Source of the DNA: Mesorhabditis belari
Taxonomy: Eukaryota; Nematoda; Chromadorea; Rhabditida; Rhabditidae
Direction: 5' to 3'
NCBI GenBank assembly: GCA_958450365.1
Contig: CAUEEP010000937.1
Span: 124,001-188,000 of the forward strand
Length of the DNA stretch: 64,000 nt
Numbering within the stretch: the first letter of the stretch is position 1; each line of letters starts with the position of its first letter. Below the pieces are notes generated by a model, which saw only the letters and a list, made by a program, of their open reading frames with translations, was not told the DNA's origin and searched no databases. Below, one piece after another: positions 41,701 through 51,974 of this stretch. A program made the translations under genes and the position numbers.

Positions 41701-43098
41701 AATCCGCATATTAAGCCTTGACCTGTGCCTTCCAGATCGGCCAAATTTGATCTCAATTACTGTACATTATCTAAATTTTAGCTAGTCCGGCCGCTGAATT
41801 CAATCTGGAATCTTTGCGTCCTTAAAGCTTGCAATACAAGTGATCTACTGATTAAATCATGGCCTGTGCCATCCAGCTCGTCCATATTTTAATGAACAAA
41901 CGTAATGAACAAACAGTACAGTACAGTACAGTACTAGCTAAGTCTGTCTAAGCGCTATGTGCAAGTATTTATGCTAGAAGGCGTCTGTTTCCAAACTCTG
42001 AGCTCAAAGTACACCAAAAACCGACCCCAATCTCGTCCCTTCTTCATCCAGACATTTCTCCAGCTTTCCAATTCGTTTCGCCGTCGGGATAAACCCCATT
42101 TTCGCCTTTTTCTCGACATGTCTCCCAATCCACCAATCGACTGAATATCTCTAAATTTGAGGGGTTTTCAAATGTAATATTTTTACTCACCGCATGTATA
42201 TGTAGGAATTGATTCTTCTTGAACGAGATCGTCTTCTCTCTGCACGGACTCTCTCGATCCAACGCCCCGTCGTAGTCGGTGTTCGTTTTGACAGCGAAAC
42301 CGACTTTCATCTTCTGCAGATCAGGAATGTTTATGAAAATACTAAGGCTTGGGTTTAGCTAGATTTTAAATCAGCGTGCGTTCCAGGATGCTCAAAAAAG
42401 CGCATTTGAAATTATTTGGTGCACCGGGTGGCGCGCGTTTGCACCGAGCTCAGTCAGGTGGGCCAGACTGGAAATCCTTAAGCAGAGAATTTTGATTTGA
42501 AATCTTTTTAAAAATCTCCGTGTGCTCCAGGATGCTCAAAAAAGTGTTTTTGATTCGATTCGGTGCACTAGATGGCTCGCGTTTGCACCGAACTCGGTCA
42601 GGTTGGTTGCACTAGAATCCTTAAACACAGAATTCGATTTCAAATCTTTTCAATAATCTCTATGTGCTCCAGGATGCTCAAAAAAGTGCCTTTAAACTCA
42701 TTTGGTCAACCAGGTGACGCAAATTTGCGCCGAACTCGGTCAAGTCGGCCGCGTTTTCATTTTAACAAAGCGCTATGATGCAACTCTAAGCTTTATTTCT
42801 ATAAAAAAAAAACCTTCGCTATTTCCAATTTCTCCCAAGCGTCTTCTTTGAAAAATTCCTTTCGATATTGGTGCTCTTTTGAGGCGTCGAAGATCAATGG
42901 GACGCCTCTCTGGAAGGAAATCAACGATAGTATTATTTTAAAAAGGTCAAATTGTCGTTTAAGGGTTGATTACGGTATTTTTTACAATTCTAAGCTTAAA
43001 AAGTCGATAAAGATCTCATTTCATCAATTCACCTCTTTCATTGGCTCTTTGTAAGCATAGAGAAATGATTGGAGTTGTTCACGGAATAAGCTGTGCAT
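38754..43098 (-). CDS. ccb: Voltage-gated calcium-channel beta subunit
   Basis: Cytoplasmic auxiliary subunit with an SH3 domain and a guanylate-kinase-like (GK) domain that binds the alpha-1 channel. Minus-strand exons read by splice sites: 43033-43098 (possible start, MHSLFREQLQ), 42814-42909 (ends AWEKLEIAK), 42191-42313 (VGFAVKTNTDYDGAL, SH3), 42022-42150 (RYSVDWWIGRHVEKKAKMGF, SH3 end), 41163-41256 (TVVPSTRPIIFVGPAFHGSQ, GK start), 41011-41125 (ITQLMHTALRSELTKRMGER), 40478-40570 (LCEDLSIILLEAPHVNTPL), 39517-39575 (LTGIHLAPIFVQIRVSNRS), 39392-39468 (ILMRLMNKTG), 38971-39033 (LPRDLFDVIIEEKG), 38754-38814 (MCSFLEDYWTATHP, stop). From 40570 to the stop, junctions are in phase and align gap-free to the family. 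Unresolved: the linker before 41256 (phase mismatch), a short stretch between 41011 and 40570, and the true start. Divergent, so ccb-2-like rather than ccb-1-like is a guess. Confidence 0.88.
39140..39360. repeat. (CTAGAG)n / CTACAG hexamer array
   Basis: About 36 hexamers in a calcium-channel intron; starts ~30 bp past the donor at 39391, so read-through would extend the frame with Ala/Leu repeats. Confidence 0.9.
39946..40033 (+). ncRNA. tRNA-like locus, TTCTAGA loop, with T-run
   Basis: TTGGCTGAGGGGTAAAG, CTCGTTTCTAGATCGAA, GGGTTCGATCCCC, then a T-run (CTTTTTGCTTTTTT), a Pol III-type stop. In the calcium-channel gene on the opposite strand. A 280-bp-spaced duplicate follows. Confidence 0.45.
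40226..40315 (+). ncRNA. tRNA-like locus with CTA anticodon loop
   Basis: TGGTCGAGTGGTAAAGC, five-base anticodon stem CTCGT/GCGAG around TTCTAGA (34-36 would be CTA, complementary to UAG), a long variable region, GGTTCGATCCCC and a T-run. T and acceptor stems are poor, so a working suppressor is unlikely. Confidence 0.45.
40665..40872. repeat. GAACAGAGGCCTCCTAAGGA array
   Basis: About six 32-35 bp units. Confidence 0.85.
41221..41890 (-). repeat. Dispersed 144-bp-unit element, copy B, in calcium-channel intron
   Basis: Same orientation as copy A. Its end (CTATCTGGGAATGCTCTCCT on the gene strand) merges with the exon at 41163-41256. Confidence 0.85.
42365..42775. repeat. ~143-bp tandem repeat, three copies
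   Basis: CCAGGATGCTCAAAAAAG at 42383, 42527 and 42669 (spacing 144 and 142), with CGTTTGCACCGA. In the intron between calcium-channel exons 42814 and 42313. Confidence 0.88.
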
Positions 43099-43119
43099 TT
43101 TGGAGCAAAAACAGCAACA

Positions 43120-43216
43120 ACAGCAACAACAGCAACGAGAAGAACAATATGAAGAATAAGAATAAGAAGAAGAATAAGAAGAATAAGAATAAGAAGAAGA
43201 ATAAGAAGAAGAAGAA

Positions 43217-43247
<31 letters not shown>

Positions 43248-43425
43248 AAGAAGAAGAAGAAGAAGAATAAGAAGAAGAATAAGAATAAGAATAAGAAGAA
43301 GAAGAAGAAGAATAAGAAGAAGAAGAAGAATAAGAAGAAGAATAAGAAGAAGAATAAGAAGAAGAAGAAGAATAAGAAGAAGAAGAAGAATAAGAAGAAG
43401 AAGAAGAAGAATAAGAAGAACAATC
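43120..43425. repeat. (GAA/TAA)n microsatellite
   Basis: AGAAGAATAAGA triplets; open in several frames (Lys/Asn, Ser/Tyr or Leu/Phe runs) and not a gene by itself. The gene-strand Ser-rich frame runs into the putative first calcium-channel exon. Confidence 0.92.
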
Positions 43426-43889
43426 CCTAAAATCTAAAACTAAAGACAATTTGTGGAAACTTTTTGAAAACAAGATTTCGGGTTATTGAATTTCCCTTTC
43501 TTTTGAGGAAATTAGGCTCTTTTTCGTCAAAATTTCGACCATTTACGCGGGAAAAAGAAAGCCACGAAAACTTCTAATCTTTTTCCCAAAAAACCCTGTC
43601 TTTTTCTACCGTAATCTTGTCTATTTTTATCTAAATCTATTTACTTTTTCTATTTTTTTGATATCATTTGTGAATTTGTGAATCAAAGAATCAGAAAAGT
43701 TGATGGATTGGAGAAAAAGAGAAAAGATTAGAGAAAAGTCTGGATGAAGGCACGAGAATCGGGTTTTGGTTTTGGTGTTCATGAAAATATGGACGAGCTG
43801 GCCACGATTCAAGAGGTAAATCTCTTGTATTGCAAGTTTTAAGGACATAGAGATCCAAGATCGAGTTCAGGGCACGAACTAGCTAAAAT

Positions 43890-44180
43890 TTAGATAATAT
43901 ACAGTAATTCAGATCAAATTGGGTCGATCTGGAAGGCACAGGTCAAAGCTTAATATGCAAATTGGGCATAGCGCGAATTTTTGGAGGCTCAAGGCCACCG
44001 AGGAACTGACTGAAGCTCTAAGGTTCCTTAACTCTTGGGTAACCTATGATTCCTTTCCGGATATGGCCGATCTGGAAGTCACAGGCCAAGACTCAAGAGG
44101 CGAATTGGGCACAGCGCGAATTTTTGATGGACCTGATCCCACCCAGGAACAGAAACCAGGCATATATCGAATTTGCATAT
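43890..44180 (+). repeat. Dispersed 144-bp-unit element, copy C
   Basis: Two diverged units (CCGATCTGGAAG and so on), opposite orientation to copies A and B. Confidence 0.8.
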
Positions 44181-44465
44181 AATCGTTTCGATCCGATTCA
44201 ATTGTTTTTCAATCGGATCCGATCCGGTTCAAGTAGCATCCGAAATCATGTCTATTGTGTAGTCTATTAGTATAGGTGACTTAATATCGATAGGAAATTC
44301 TCGCCCAGGTCACGACAAACTTGTGATCAACTGCACTCATCTGCACTCAAATTCATGTTCTGCTGGACTGGAAAATGTGCCGTGGTGAAAATGTGTGTGC
44401 AGATGCTATTCGAATGCATTTTTCCAAACGAAATGGCCGTGAGCTCCACATTCACTTCAAATGAT

Positions 44466-45009
44466 TTATTTTCCTCCACAACAATGATAGGCATATCCAT
44501 CACCGCAGGTCCAACTGCCTGTGTATCCAGGAGCCGGCACACAAGCACCCCATCCACACGAACAAATACTGAAATGCTTTTTGTGAATAATGTAAAAGCT
44601 TGGTCGTGTATCAAATGATTTTGACATTTTTTCTAGTCTATTCTACAGATTTGTTTTGTCTATTCTATAGATTTGTCTATTCTATAGATTTGTCTAGTCT
44701 ATTCTATAGATTTGTCTATTCTATAGATTTGTCTATTCTATAGATTTGTCTATTCTATAGATTTGTCTAGTCTATTCTAGTCAACAATTCGATGAACTTC
44801 AATGATTACCTGAAAGGCATGACACCATTTGCATTCGATTGATCACCAATTTGTTCATTGAATGGAAGTGGAGCACCGAGACGATCAACTCGATCAGAAT
44901 TTGATCCCTCATTCGAGCATTGAACGATCACCACAAAACAGAACACTCCAAATAATGGGACGAGCTTGTTGAAGACCATCTTGTCAAAGACCATCTTGTC
45001 AAAGACCAT
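44466..45009 (-). CDS. Small secreted six-cysteine peptide gene, copy 1
   Basis: Exon 1 (44810-45009) encodes an N-terminal hydrophobic signal (KLVPLFGVFCFVVIVQCS) followed by an Asn/Asp/Ser-rich spacer (GSNSDRVDRLGAPL). Exon 2 (44466-44598) encodes 43 residues with the cysteine pattern C-x-C-x4-C-x11-C-x7-CC and ends Gly-Gly-Lys, stop. The layout is signal, spacer, Cys-rich mature peptide. A 15-bp triplication at the start yields three in-frame ATGs. The acceptor (GACCAAG) is weak. Of the possible frames, I chose the Cys-rich one because its stop is shared by both copies and the copies differ by an 8-bp indel just after it. I do not recognise the family; an antimicrobial-like or other secreted peptide is only a guess. 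The intron holds a TCTATAGATTTG repeat. Its inverted twin lies at 47883-49093. Confidence 0.55.
44635..44782. repeat. TCTATTCTATAGATTTG array
   Basis: 17-22 bp units in the intron of peptide copy 1. Confidence 0.85.
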
Positions 45010-45548
45010 CTTCTCTATAGACTTTTCCCCTTTCTATAGATTCTCGTGATTCTATAACCATAAAATCACGAAAATCTTTTTATAAAGTTTCAATTTCATG
45101 TTGTTCATTCAAGTTAAAAACAAATGTGTAAAGTTATTCAAAAAAAAGAAGGGCAATAATCAGATTTGGATTCAGATTCGCGAAATCGCATGGGCTGCTA
45201 TCATGCTATTTATCGAATCATGTATCGCATGTCTGATGCTATTTAGCCATGCTTCAGATTCTCACCTCAACCCCAGCGCATTTATACTAGCTTTCATTCT
45301 CATCGCATTCCTTTTTATTTGATCAGCTTCATTTTTTTTGCGACCGTTTCGAATTCCTACTTTTTTTTGACCATAACTTTTAACGATCTTATTTGAGCAG
45401 CTTTTTTAGCTCTTTCTCGATATCGACGCCTTTTCAAAATGACACATTTTGCCGTATCGGAGATCAAAAAAATGACCGATTTTGCCATATTCGAAATCTT
45501 TTAAAATGACTTTTTTTAAAAATGACTTTTTTTAAAAATGACATTTTG

Positions 45549-46044
45549 GGGAGTGGGACAAATGCGACCTTTTTTGCACCCGGACATTTGCGCACCCGGA
45601 CATTTGCGCACCTTTTTTTCCGCACCTTGCCCATTAGCGCACCTTTTTTCGCGTTTTAAAAAAGCTAATATTAACCAATTTCTATTCCAAAAGTTGTTTT
45701 TCTATAGGTAATTTTAGGGCGTAGAATCGAAATTTTGACATGTCAGAGCTTGTGGAAACAAACGGACGGAGTTATACAAAGAGAAAAATCGACAATTTTC
45801 TGTAATTTGACCTAGCCGTTTTGTCTTTCAAATTGGTTGCTCTGATTGCTCTGTTATGCCAAAATTTCGATTCTACACCCTCAAATTACCTAGAAAAACA
45901 ACATTTGGAATAGAAATTGGTTAATATTAGCTTTTTAGAGCTTTTTTAAAACGCGAAAAAAGGTGCGCTAATGGGCCAGGTGCGGGAAAAAAGGTGCGCA
46001 AATGTCCGGGTGCGCAAAAAAAAGATCGCATCTGTCCCACTCCC
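45549..46044. mobile_element. Fold-back element with 8-9 bp duplication
   Basis: Arms of about 230 bp, ends GGGAGTGGGAC / GTCCCACTCCC, flanked by (G)ACATTTTG on both sides (45540-45548 and 46045-46053). The arms contain repeated TGCGCACC and an inverted AGCTAATATTAACCAATTTC. Non-autonomous, hAT-like by duplication length. Confidence 0.8.
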
Positions 46045-46181
46045 GACATTTTGCCGTATCGGAAATCAGAAATATAAGCCCAAAAGTGTAGTTTTTATTC
46101 TGTTTCCTCTTTTTTTTTTCTGATTCATTTGTTGTCTGTTTTTTCATATTTTATTGCGTTAATAATTTTTCTTTTTTTAGG

Positions 46182-47067
46182 TGATGTCGAATTCAACAGT
46201 TGTGAGAGCAAAAGCAAAACGAAAGGCCTACTCGGGGTAGGCTAGTTTCCGCAACTTTTTTTTGCGCAACTGGGTCATTTGCGCAACTCGCCATAACTTT
46301 CTTCTAGGTGCGCCAATCTTTATGATTTTGATTTCATTTTGTAGATCTCAATAAGTGCAACAAAATGAAACCAAAATCATAGAGATTGGCCCACCTAGAA
46401 GAAAGTTAGAAGCCACCTAGGTGGGCCTAGAAAGTTATGGCGAGTTGCGCAAATAACCCTGTTGCGCAAAAAAAAATTGCGGAAACTAGCCTACCCCGCC
46501 TACTCATCAGCATTCAAACTCGAAACTATTCGTTTTTGAAAGGAGAAATCAAAGAAAGCGGCTGCTCGAATCAAAGGAAGCGGTTCAATATTACCCCGAA
46601 GATGATTCGAGATTGGATGAAAAAAGAAGAATTGCTACACAGAAGCAAAAGAAGTAAAACGGCTCAAAGGAGGAGGCGACTCAATGGATCAAAAAGGCCT
46701 ACTCATCAGCATTCAAACGAAGCTATTCGTTTTTCAAAGGAGAAATCAAAGGAAGTTTTTTGGTGATGTCGAATTCGACAGTTGTGAGAGCAAAAGCAAA
46801 ACGAAAGGCCTACGCATCAGCATTCAAACTCGAAGCTATTCGCTTTTGAAAGGAGAAATCAAAGGAAGCGGCTGCTCGAAGCAAAGGAAGCGGTTCAATA
46901 TTACCCCGAATATGATTCGAGATTGGATGACAAAAGAAGAATTGCTACAAAAAGAAGCAAAAGAAGTAAAACGGCTCAAAGGAGGAGGCCCCTCAATGGA
47001 TCAAAAAGGAATCAAAAAGATCAAAAAGAAGCGAGAAGAAAAATTAAAACTCTCTTGGATCGTTTAA
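46182..47067 (+). pseudogene. Decayed Brinker/psq-type HTH fragments, tandem
   Basis: Three related copies (46182-46233 continuing at 46498-46690; 46700-46760; 46764-47067). Conceptual frames give AKRKAYASAFKLEAIRF and, after a frameshift, KRFNITPNMIRDWMTKEELL followed by a Lys-rich tail. This is the layout of BrkDBD/psq-like DNA-binding domains often found at the N-terminus of transposases. Frames are broken in every copy and no catalytic domain is visible, so it is read as a transposon fossil. A 264-bp fold-back element interrupts the first copy. Confidence 0.5.
46234..46497. mobile_element. hAT-like fold-back MITE with 8-bp duplication
   Basis: Ends GGGGTAGGCTAGTTTCCGCA and its complement; the arms meet around 46360. 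The 8-bp sequence GCCTACTC occurs on both sides (46226-46233 and 46498-46505), while the sister HTH copy at 46811 has the uninterrupted sequence GGCCTACGCATCAG, showing a clean insertion. No coding capacity. Confidence 0.85.
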
Positions 47068-47129
47068 AATAAAACAAAGGACTTCTTTCGCGATTTGAAC
47101 CTGGATTTCACTAAGTCATTGTCTGCAAG

Positions 47130-47400
47130 CAACTTGTCATTTTCTGCAAGCGGGCTTTCAAATTCTTAGAGACGACAAGAAATGACAAGAACTTCTTTTG
47201 CGAGATGTCAACGTCTTCCATTTTCTGCAAGCAGGCTTTCAAATTCTTAGAGACGACAAGAAATGACAGGAACTTCTTTTGCGAGATGTCAACGTCTTCC
47301 ATTTTCTGCAAGCAGGCTTTCAAATTCTTAGAGACGACAAGAAATGACAAGAACTTCTTTTGCGAGATGTCAACGTCTTCCATTTTCTGCAAGCAACCTA
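47130..47400. repeat. 81-bp tandem repeat, about 3 copies
   Basis: Unit contains CATTTTCTGCAAGCAGGC and GAGATGTCAACGTCTTC. The period is a multiple of 3, so it stays open on both strands without being a gene. Confidence 0.8.
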
Positions 47401-47404
47401 CAAC

Positions 47405-47870
47405 GAGATGTCAACGTCTTTCAAGTTTCTATGAGAACAAACTTGGGAGATCTGGAAGTGCATCACCAGACGAGTTTTGTGAAGAATGTTCACTGAAAAG
47501 TGTGAACTATGTGAATGGAATGGAACACAACAGAAAATGATCATTCAATCATTTTCCTTTGATTGCCATTTGCCTTTCATTTCAAAATCAAAAGTTCAAA
47601 TGGATTTGTCGAAAGCTTGTTTCGCGTTAACCAGAACTATGGGACAAACTATGGGAACGAACGCCTATTATGTGAGATTTAATATGCGCCGCCATCCGTT
47701 CAACTCTATTGTGTGCAAGACGAGATCAACGCCAAAGTTCCCTATAAAACCAATGCAGAACGAGCTGCCATGTGTGCCGTCGAGTCGTCTCTACTCTCTC
47801 AATCCCAAACCAGCGAACCACCATCTATTGTTGTTATCAAGATTATATCTAAAACAATAATCAGGCCGAG
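47405..47870 (+). other. Possible coding remnant upstream of peptide copy 2
   Basis: Stretches with coding-like composition in more than one frame (for example DEFCEECSLKSVNYVNGMEH and, in another frame, YKTNAERAAMCAVESSLL) but no consistent exon set. May be a broken gene fragment or chance; not assigned. Confidence 0.2.
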
Positions 47871-47882
47871 AAACGAGACAAG

Positions 47883-49093
47883 ATGATCTTCAAAAAGCTC
47901 GTCCCATTATTTGGAGTGTGCTGTTTTGTGGTGATCGTTCAATGCTCGGATGAGGGATCAAATTCTGATCGAGTTGATCGTCTCGGTGCTCCACTTGGAC
48001 CCAATGAACAAATTGGTGATCAATCGAATGCAAATGGTGTCATGCCTTTTAGGTAATCATTGAAGTTCATCGAAAACGTTGTTGTCTACACTAGACTAAA
48101 AATGGGAAATCGGGGCGACGATATTTTGGCCAATAATTTGTACCGAAAAAAGTTATTGATCTAATTCTTTTTGCAGTATATAAAGCATCTTATGGGCTAC
48201 ATTTTGACATGTAATAGATAGCAAAAACTCCTGTGGATGAACGAAATAAATACTTTTGACCCGAAGAGTCTTTCGACCCGACCTGAAGAGTTGGGGTGAC
48301 AGGTCAAACAAGTTTTTCCTCATTCAATTCAAAAAGACATTGAGAAGTAGGTCAAATAGGTCAAAATATATTCCATAAGACGCTCTATTTAATGGAAAAA
48401 TAATTAAACAATAACTTGCTTTGGTAAAAACTTTTGTAAGACTTTGGCCAAAAAATCGTTACTCCGAACCGCTCCGATTTCCCATGTCTAGAATAGACTA
48501 GACAGACAAGACTAGACAAGACTAGACAAGACTAGACTAGACTAGACTTACAAGACTAGACAAGACTAGACTAGACTAGACTAGACTAGACAAGACTAGA
48601 CTAGACAAGACTAGACAAGACTAGACTAGACAAGACTAGACTAGACTAGACTAGACTAGACAAGACAAGACTAGACTAGACAAGACTAGACAAGACTAGA
48701 CTAGACAAGACTAGACTAGACTAGACTAGACTAGACCGCACAGACAAGACGACAAGACTGCAGACAGACTAGACTAGACAGACTAGACAGACCAGACAGA
48801 CAAGCGACGACTAGACGACGACTAGACAGACTAGACTAGACTGCCCACCGACGCACTAACAGACTAGGCTAAACTAGACTAAACTTGACTAGACTAGGCA
48901 AATCTCTAGATTAGACTAATCATCATTTGATCATTTGATATCATTTGATACACGACCAAGCTTTTACATTATTCACAAAAAGCATTTCAGTATTTGTTCG
49001 TGTGGATGGGGTGCTTGTGTGCCGGCTCCTGGATACACAGGCAGTTGGACCTGCGGTGATAATTATGCCTATCATTGTTGTGGAGGGAAATAA
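47883..49093 (+). CDS. Small secreted six-cysteine peptide gene, copy 2
   Basis: Divergent twin of copy 1. Exon 1 (47883-48052) starts MIFKKLVPLFGVCCFVVIVQ and ends GVMPF plus AG before GTAATC; exon 2 (48961-49093) keeps all six cysteines and the GGK stop. Within exon 2 the copies differ at one visible codon (Asn/Gly after CGD) and one silent site. Homology extends about 190 bp past the stop (to ~49285, versus 44270 in copy 1), while the introns differ completely: 908 bp of CTAGACAAGA minisatellite here, 211 bp of another repeat there. So the duplication is recent but the intron arrays turned over afterwards. Function unknown. Confidence 0.55.
48485..48905. repeat. CTAGACAAGA array
   Basis: 5- and 10-bp units CTAGA / CAAGA in the intron of peptide copy 2. 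Confidence 0.9.
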
Positions 49094-49344
49094 AACATTT
49101 GAAGTGATGGTGGTGGTGAACAACTCACGGCCATTTCGTTTGGAAAAATGCATTCGAATAGCATCTGCACACACATTTTCACCACGGCACATTTTCCAGT
49201 CCAGCAGAACATAAATTTGAGTGCAGTTGGTCACGAGTTTGTCGTGACCTGAGTGAAAATTTCCTATCGATATTAAGTCACCTATATTAATAACGGTGCT
49301 CGCAAAAAAAGTTCCCACGTTTTGTGCTTTGTGCTTTCACAAAC

Positions 49345-51060
49345 GCGTTCTCTTTGGCACAGGGTATTTTAAAAAGATAAATAGCTATAATGCAGATTAC
49401 TATAATAGCTATAATGCAAGATTTCAAAAAAACATTCCACTAAAAGATTCACCGACAAATTGGGGGTCAATTCTGAGTGAGAGATTTATTTTCTTTTTTC
49501 CCCACTGTTGCCAAGTAGTTAATGGGATTTTTTGTGAGAATTGTCGGCAAAATCAAAGCCTTTTCTTGCTTCTCAAAGTTTTTCATCGCTTTTTTCTCTA
49601 TTTCCCCTGTTCATCCCTTGGGTAACAAATTAGTGGTTTGTGAAAAGCAAAAAAAGAAATGGATCTCCGAAATTTGAATCGTAGGGAATAACGGGAAAAC
49701 ATTAGATTACGAGAATACATTTGAACTAGAAAAAACATTTATTCACATGAATATTCATACAAACAATACACAAGCATGTAGAGACGAAAAAAAAGTCTAT
49801 AATCTATCTGAGAAAAAAGTAATAATGAACTACCCGGGATTGAGCCATCGACCTCCCGACTATGATACCTATGAACTGACTGAGGCTCTAAGGTTGCTTA
49901 ACGATTGGGTAACCCGTGATTCCTTTTCCGGAAATGGCCGATCTGGAAGGCACAGGTCAAAGCTCAATATGCGAATTGGAGCATAGAGCGAATTTTTGGG
50001 GGTCCTAAGGCCACCCCGGAACTGGCTGAAGCTCTAAGGTTCCTTAACTCTTGGGTAACCTGTGATTCCGTTTCCAAATACGGCCGATCTGGAACGCACA
50101 GCTCAAGCCTGTATATGCGAATTGGGGCATAGAGCGAATTTTTAGCCGACCATGGCCACCCCGGAACTGACTGGAGCTCTAAGATCTTTAACACTTGGGT
50201 AACCCATGAATCTCAAAGTTTCTGCTCACTTTTTTCTCAATTTTTTTTTCTGTTCATCCCTTGGGTGATAAATTAGTGGTTTGTGAAAAGAAAAAAAAGC
50301 AATGGATCTTCGAAATTTGAATGGTGGGAAATAACGGGAATACATTACATACAGATTACATGCAACAGAACAAAAAAAAAAAAAAAAAAGAGAGACAAAA
50401 AGATCGGAAAAGAAAAATGAACCCCGGGATTGAGCCATCGACCTCCCGACTATGATACCTATGAACTACTGAGGCTCTAAGGTTGCTTAACAATTGAGTA
50501 ACCCATGATTTCTTTTCCGGAAACGGCCAATCTGGAACGCACAGGTCAAGACTCAATATGCGAATTGGGGCATAGAGCGAATTTTTAGCCGTCCAAGGTC
50601 ACCCCGGAACTGACGGAAGCTCTAGGGTCCTTAACTCTTGGGTAACCTGTGATTTCGTTTGCGGGTATGGCCGATCTGGAAGGCACAGGTCAAGACAGAA
50701 TATGCGGATTCGGGCATATAACGAATTTTTGGAGGACCAAGGTCACCCAGAACTAACTGAAGCTCTAGGATCGTTAGCACTTAGGTAACCTGTGATTCTT
50801 TTTCCGGAAACGGTCAATCTGGAACGCACAAGTCAAAGCTCAATATGCAAATTTTATGTATTGCGAATTTTTGGAGGACCAAGGCCACCCCGGAACTGAC
50901 TGAAGCTCTAAGACTCCTTCACACTTGGGAAACCCGCGATTCCTCTCCGGATACGACCGATCTGGAAGACACAGATACAGATTTGAGCTAGTACAGCAGA
51001 TTTCAGTCAATCCTCTATCTGGGAATGCTCTCCTCCATTTCCTTCCAGTGTCACTCTGTT
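49345..51060 (+). repeat. Dispersed 144-bp-unit element, copies D and E
   Basis: Inverted relative to copy A. Copy D begins TTTGGCACAGGGTATTTTAA and runs to about 50210, then the tail restarts (TTCATCCCTTGGGTGATAAA), giving copy E, which ends GGGAATGCTCTCCTCCATTT. The GACCTCCCGACTATGATACC segment contains a B-box-like word on the minus strand. Confidence 0.85.
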
Positions 51061-51234
51061 TGTTGTTGTTGTTGTTGTTTTTTCTGTTACCGTAAACCTT
51101 GCAGCCTTGCAAACGTCTCCTTTCTGGTGAACTGAAATCATCTTTTGTTTCAACAATGAGAGAAAATGAAGAGAAAAAGAGAAATCATTGCTAGAGGAAA
51201 ATGAAAAATTAAATACACTAGAAAGAGTTTGTTT

Positions 51235-51345
51235 ACAAATGTTTACAAAGGTTTACAAATGTTTACAAAGGTTTACAAATGTTTACAAAGGTTTACAAAG
51301 GTTTACAAATGGTTTACAAATGTTTACAAATGTTTACACACCGAA
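51235..51345. repeat. 10-bp GTTTACAAAT array
   Basis: About eleven units of GTTTACAAA(T/G). Confidence 0.88.
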
Positions 51346-51349
51346 AATC

Positions 51350-51970
51350 TTTCCCAATCTTTCCCAAATTCTCAAATCTTTCTCACAAATTCAATCCCAG
51401 AAATTTATTTGGAATAAATCTGAGAAATCCTTCTTTTTTTTGATTGACACTTTCGAATTATTTTCCGTTTTTTTAAATGAAAATTGGCTCTTCAATTTTT
51501 GGGCTGAAAAATGGGGAAAAATGGGATAAATTCCATTTGAGAAAACGTGAAAACGAGGAAATTGGGCATGAGATTCGATGGAGAACAAAAAAAAGATCAA
51601 TTGCTGGACGAGAAATTCTGAGAAGTAATGAAATTGAATTGAAAAATGAGCGAATTTGGTGAAATTGTGATAAATGACTTAGAATAAAGTCTATCTGGTA
51701 TTGTAGAAAACAATTAATAAAAAGCCTTTACATATGCTCTGGCCTTGACAATAGGATTCAAGGCTCAGCCTAAGAATCCTACTGTCAAGGGTAGCCTCAA
51801 GTACTTAAGAGTACTTAAGACCCAGCTCATTAGATAGAAAATCAAACAGGGAATCCGAATCTGCAATCAAAATTGAGCTAGCTCACAAATGCAAGATTTT
51901 TGGTATCGAAGTTTCCTAGACACTCTTGGCTCAAGTTTACGCGACCTTTGTTGGTCACCATTGTTTGAAT
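51350..51970. other. AT-rich spacer without recognised gene
   Basis: Short open frames only; no splice-phase-consistent exons seen. Confidence 0.4.
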
Positions 51971-51974
51971 GAAC

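Noticed and set aside
43024..43473. Ser/Tyr-rich 149-codon frame and Lys-rich frame opposite
   Set aside because: Triplet microsatellite. Only the last ~22 codons on the minus strand are kept, as a possible first calcium-channel exon.
44327..44614. 95-codon frame in peptide copy 1 exon 2 region, and its relative at 48945-49214
   Set aside because: Off-frame relative to the Cys-rich reading, disrupted by an 8-bp indel between copies, and without an ATG in copy 2.
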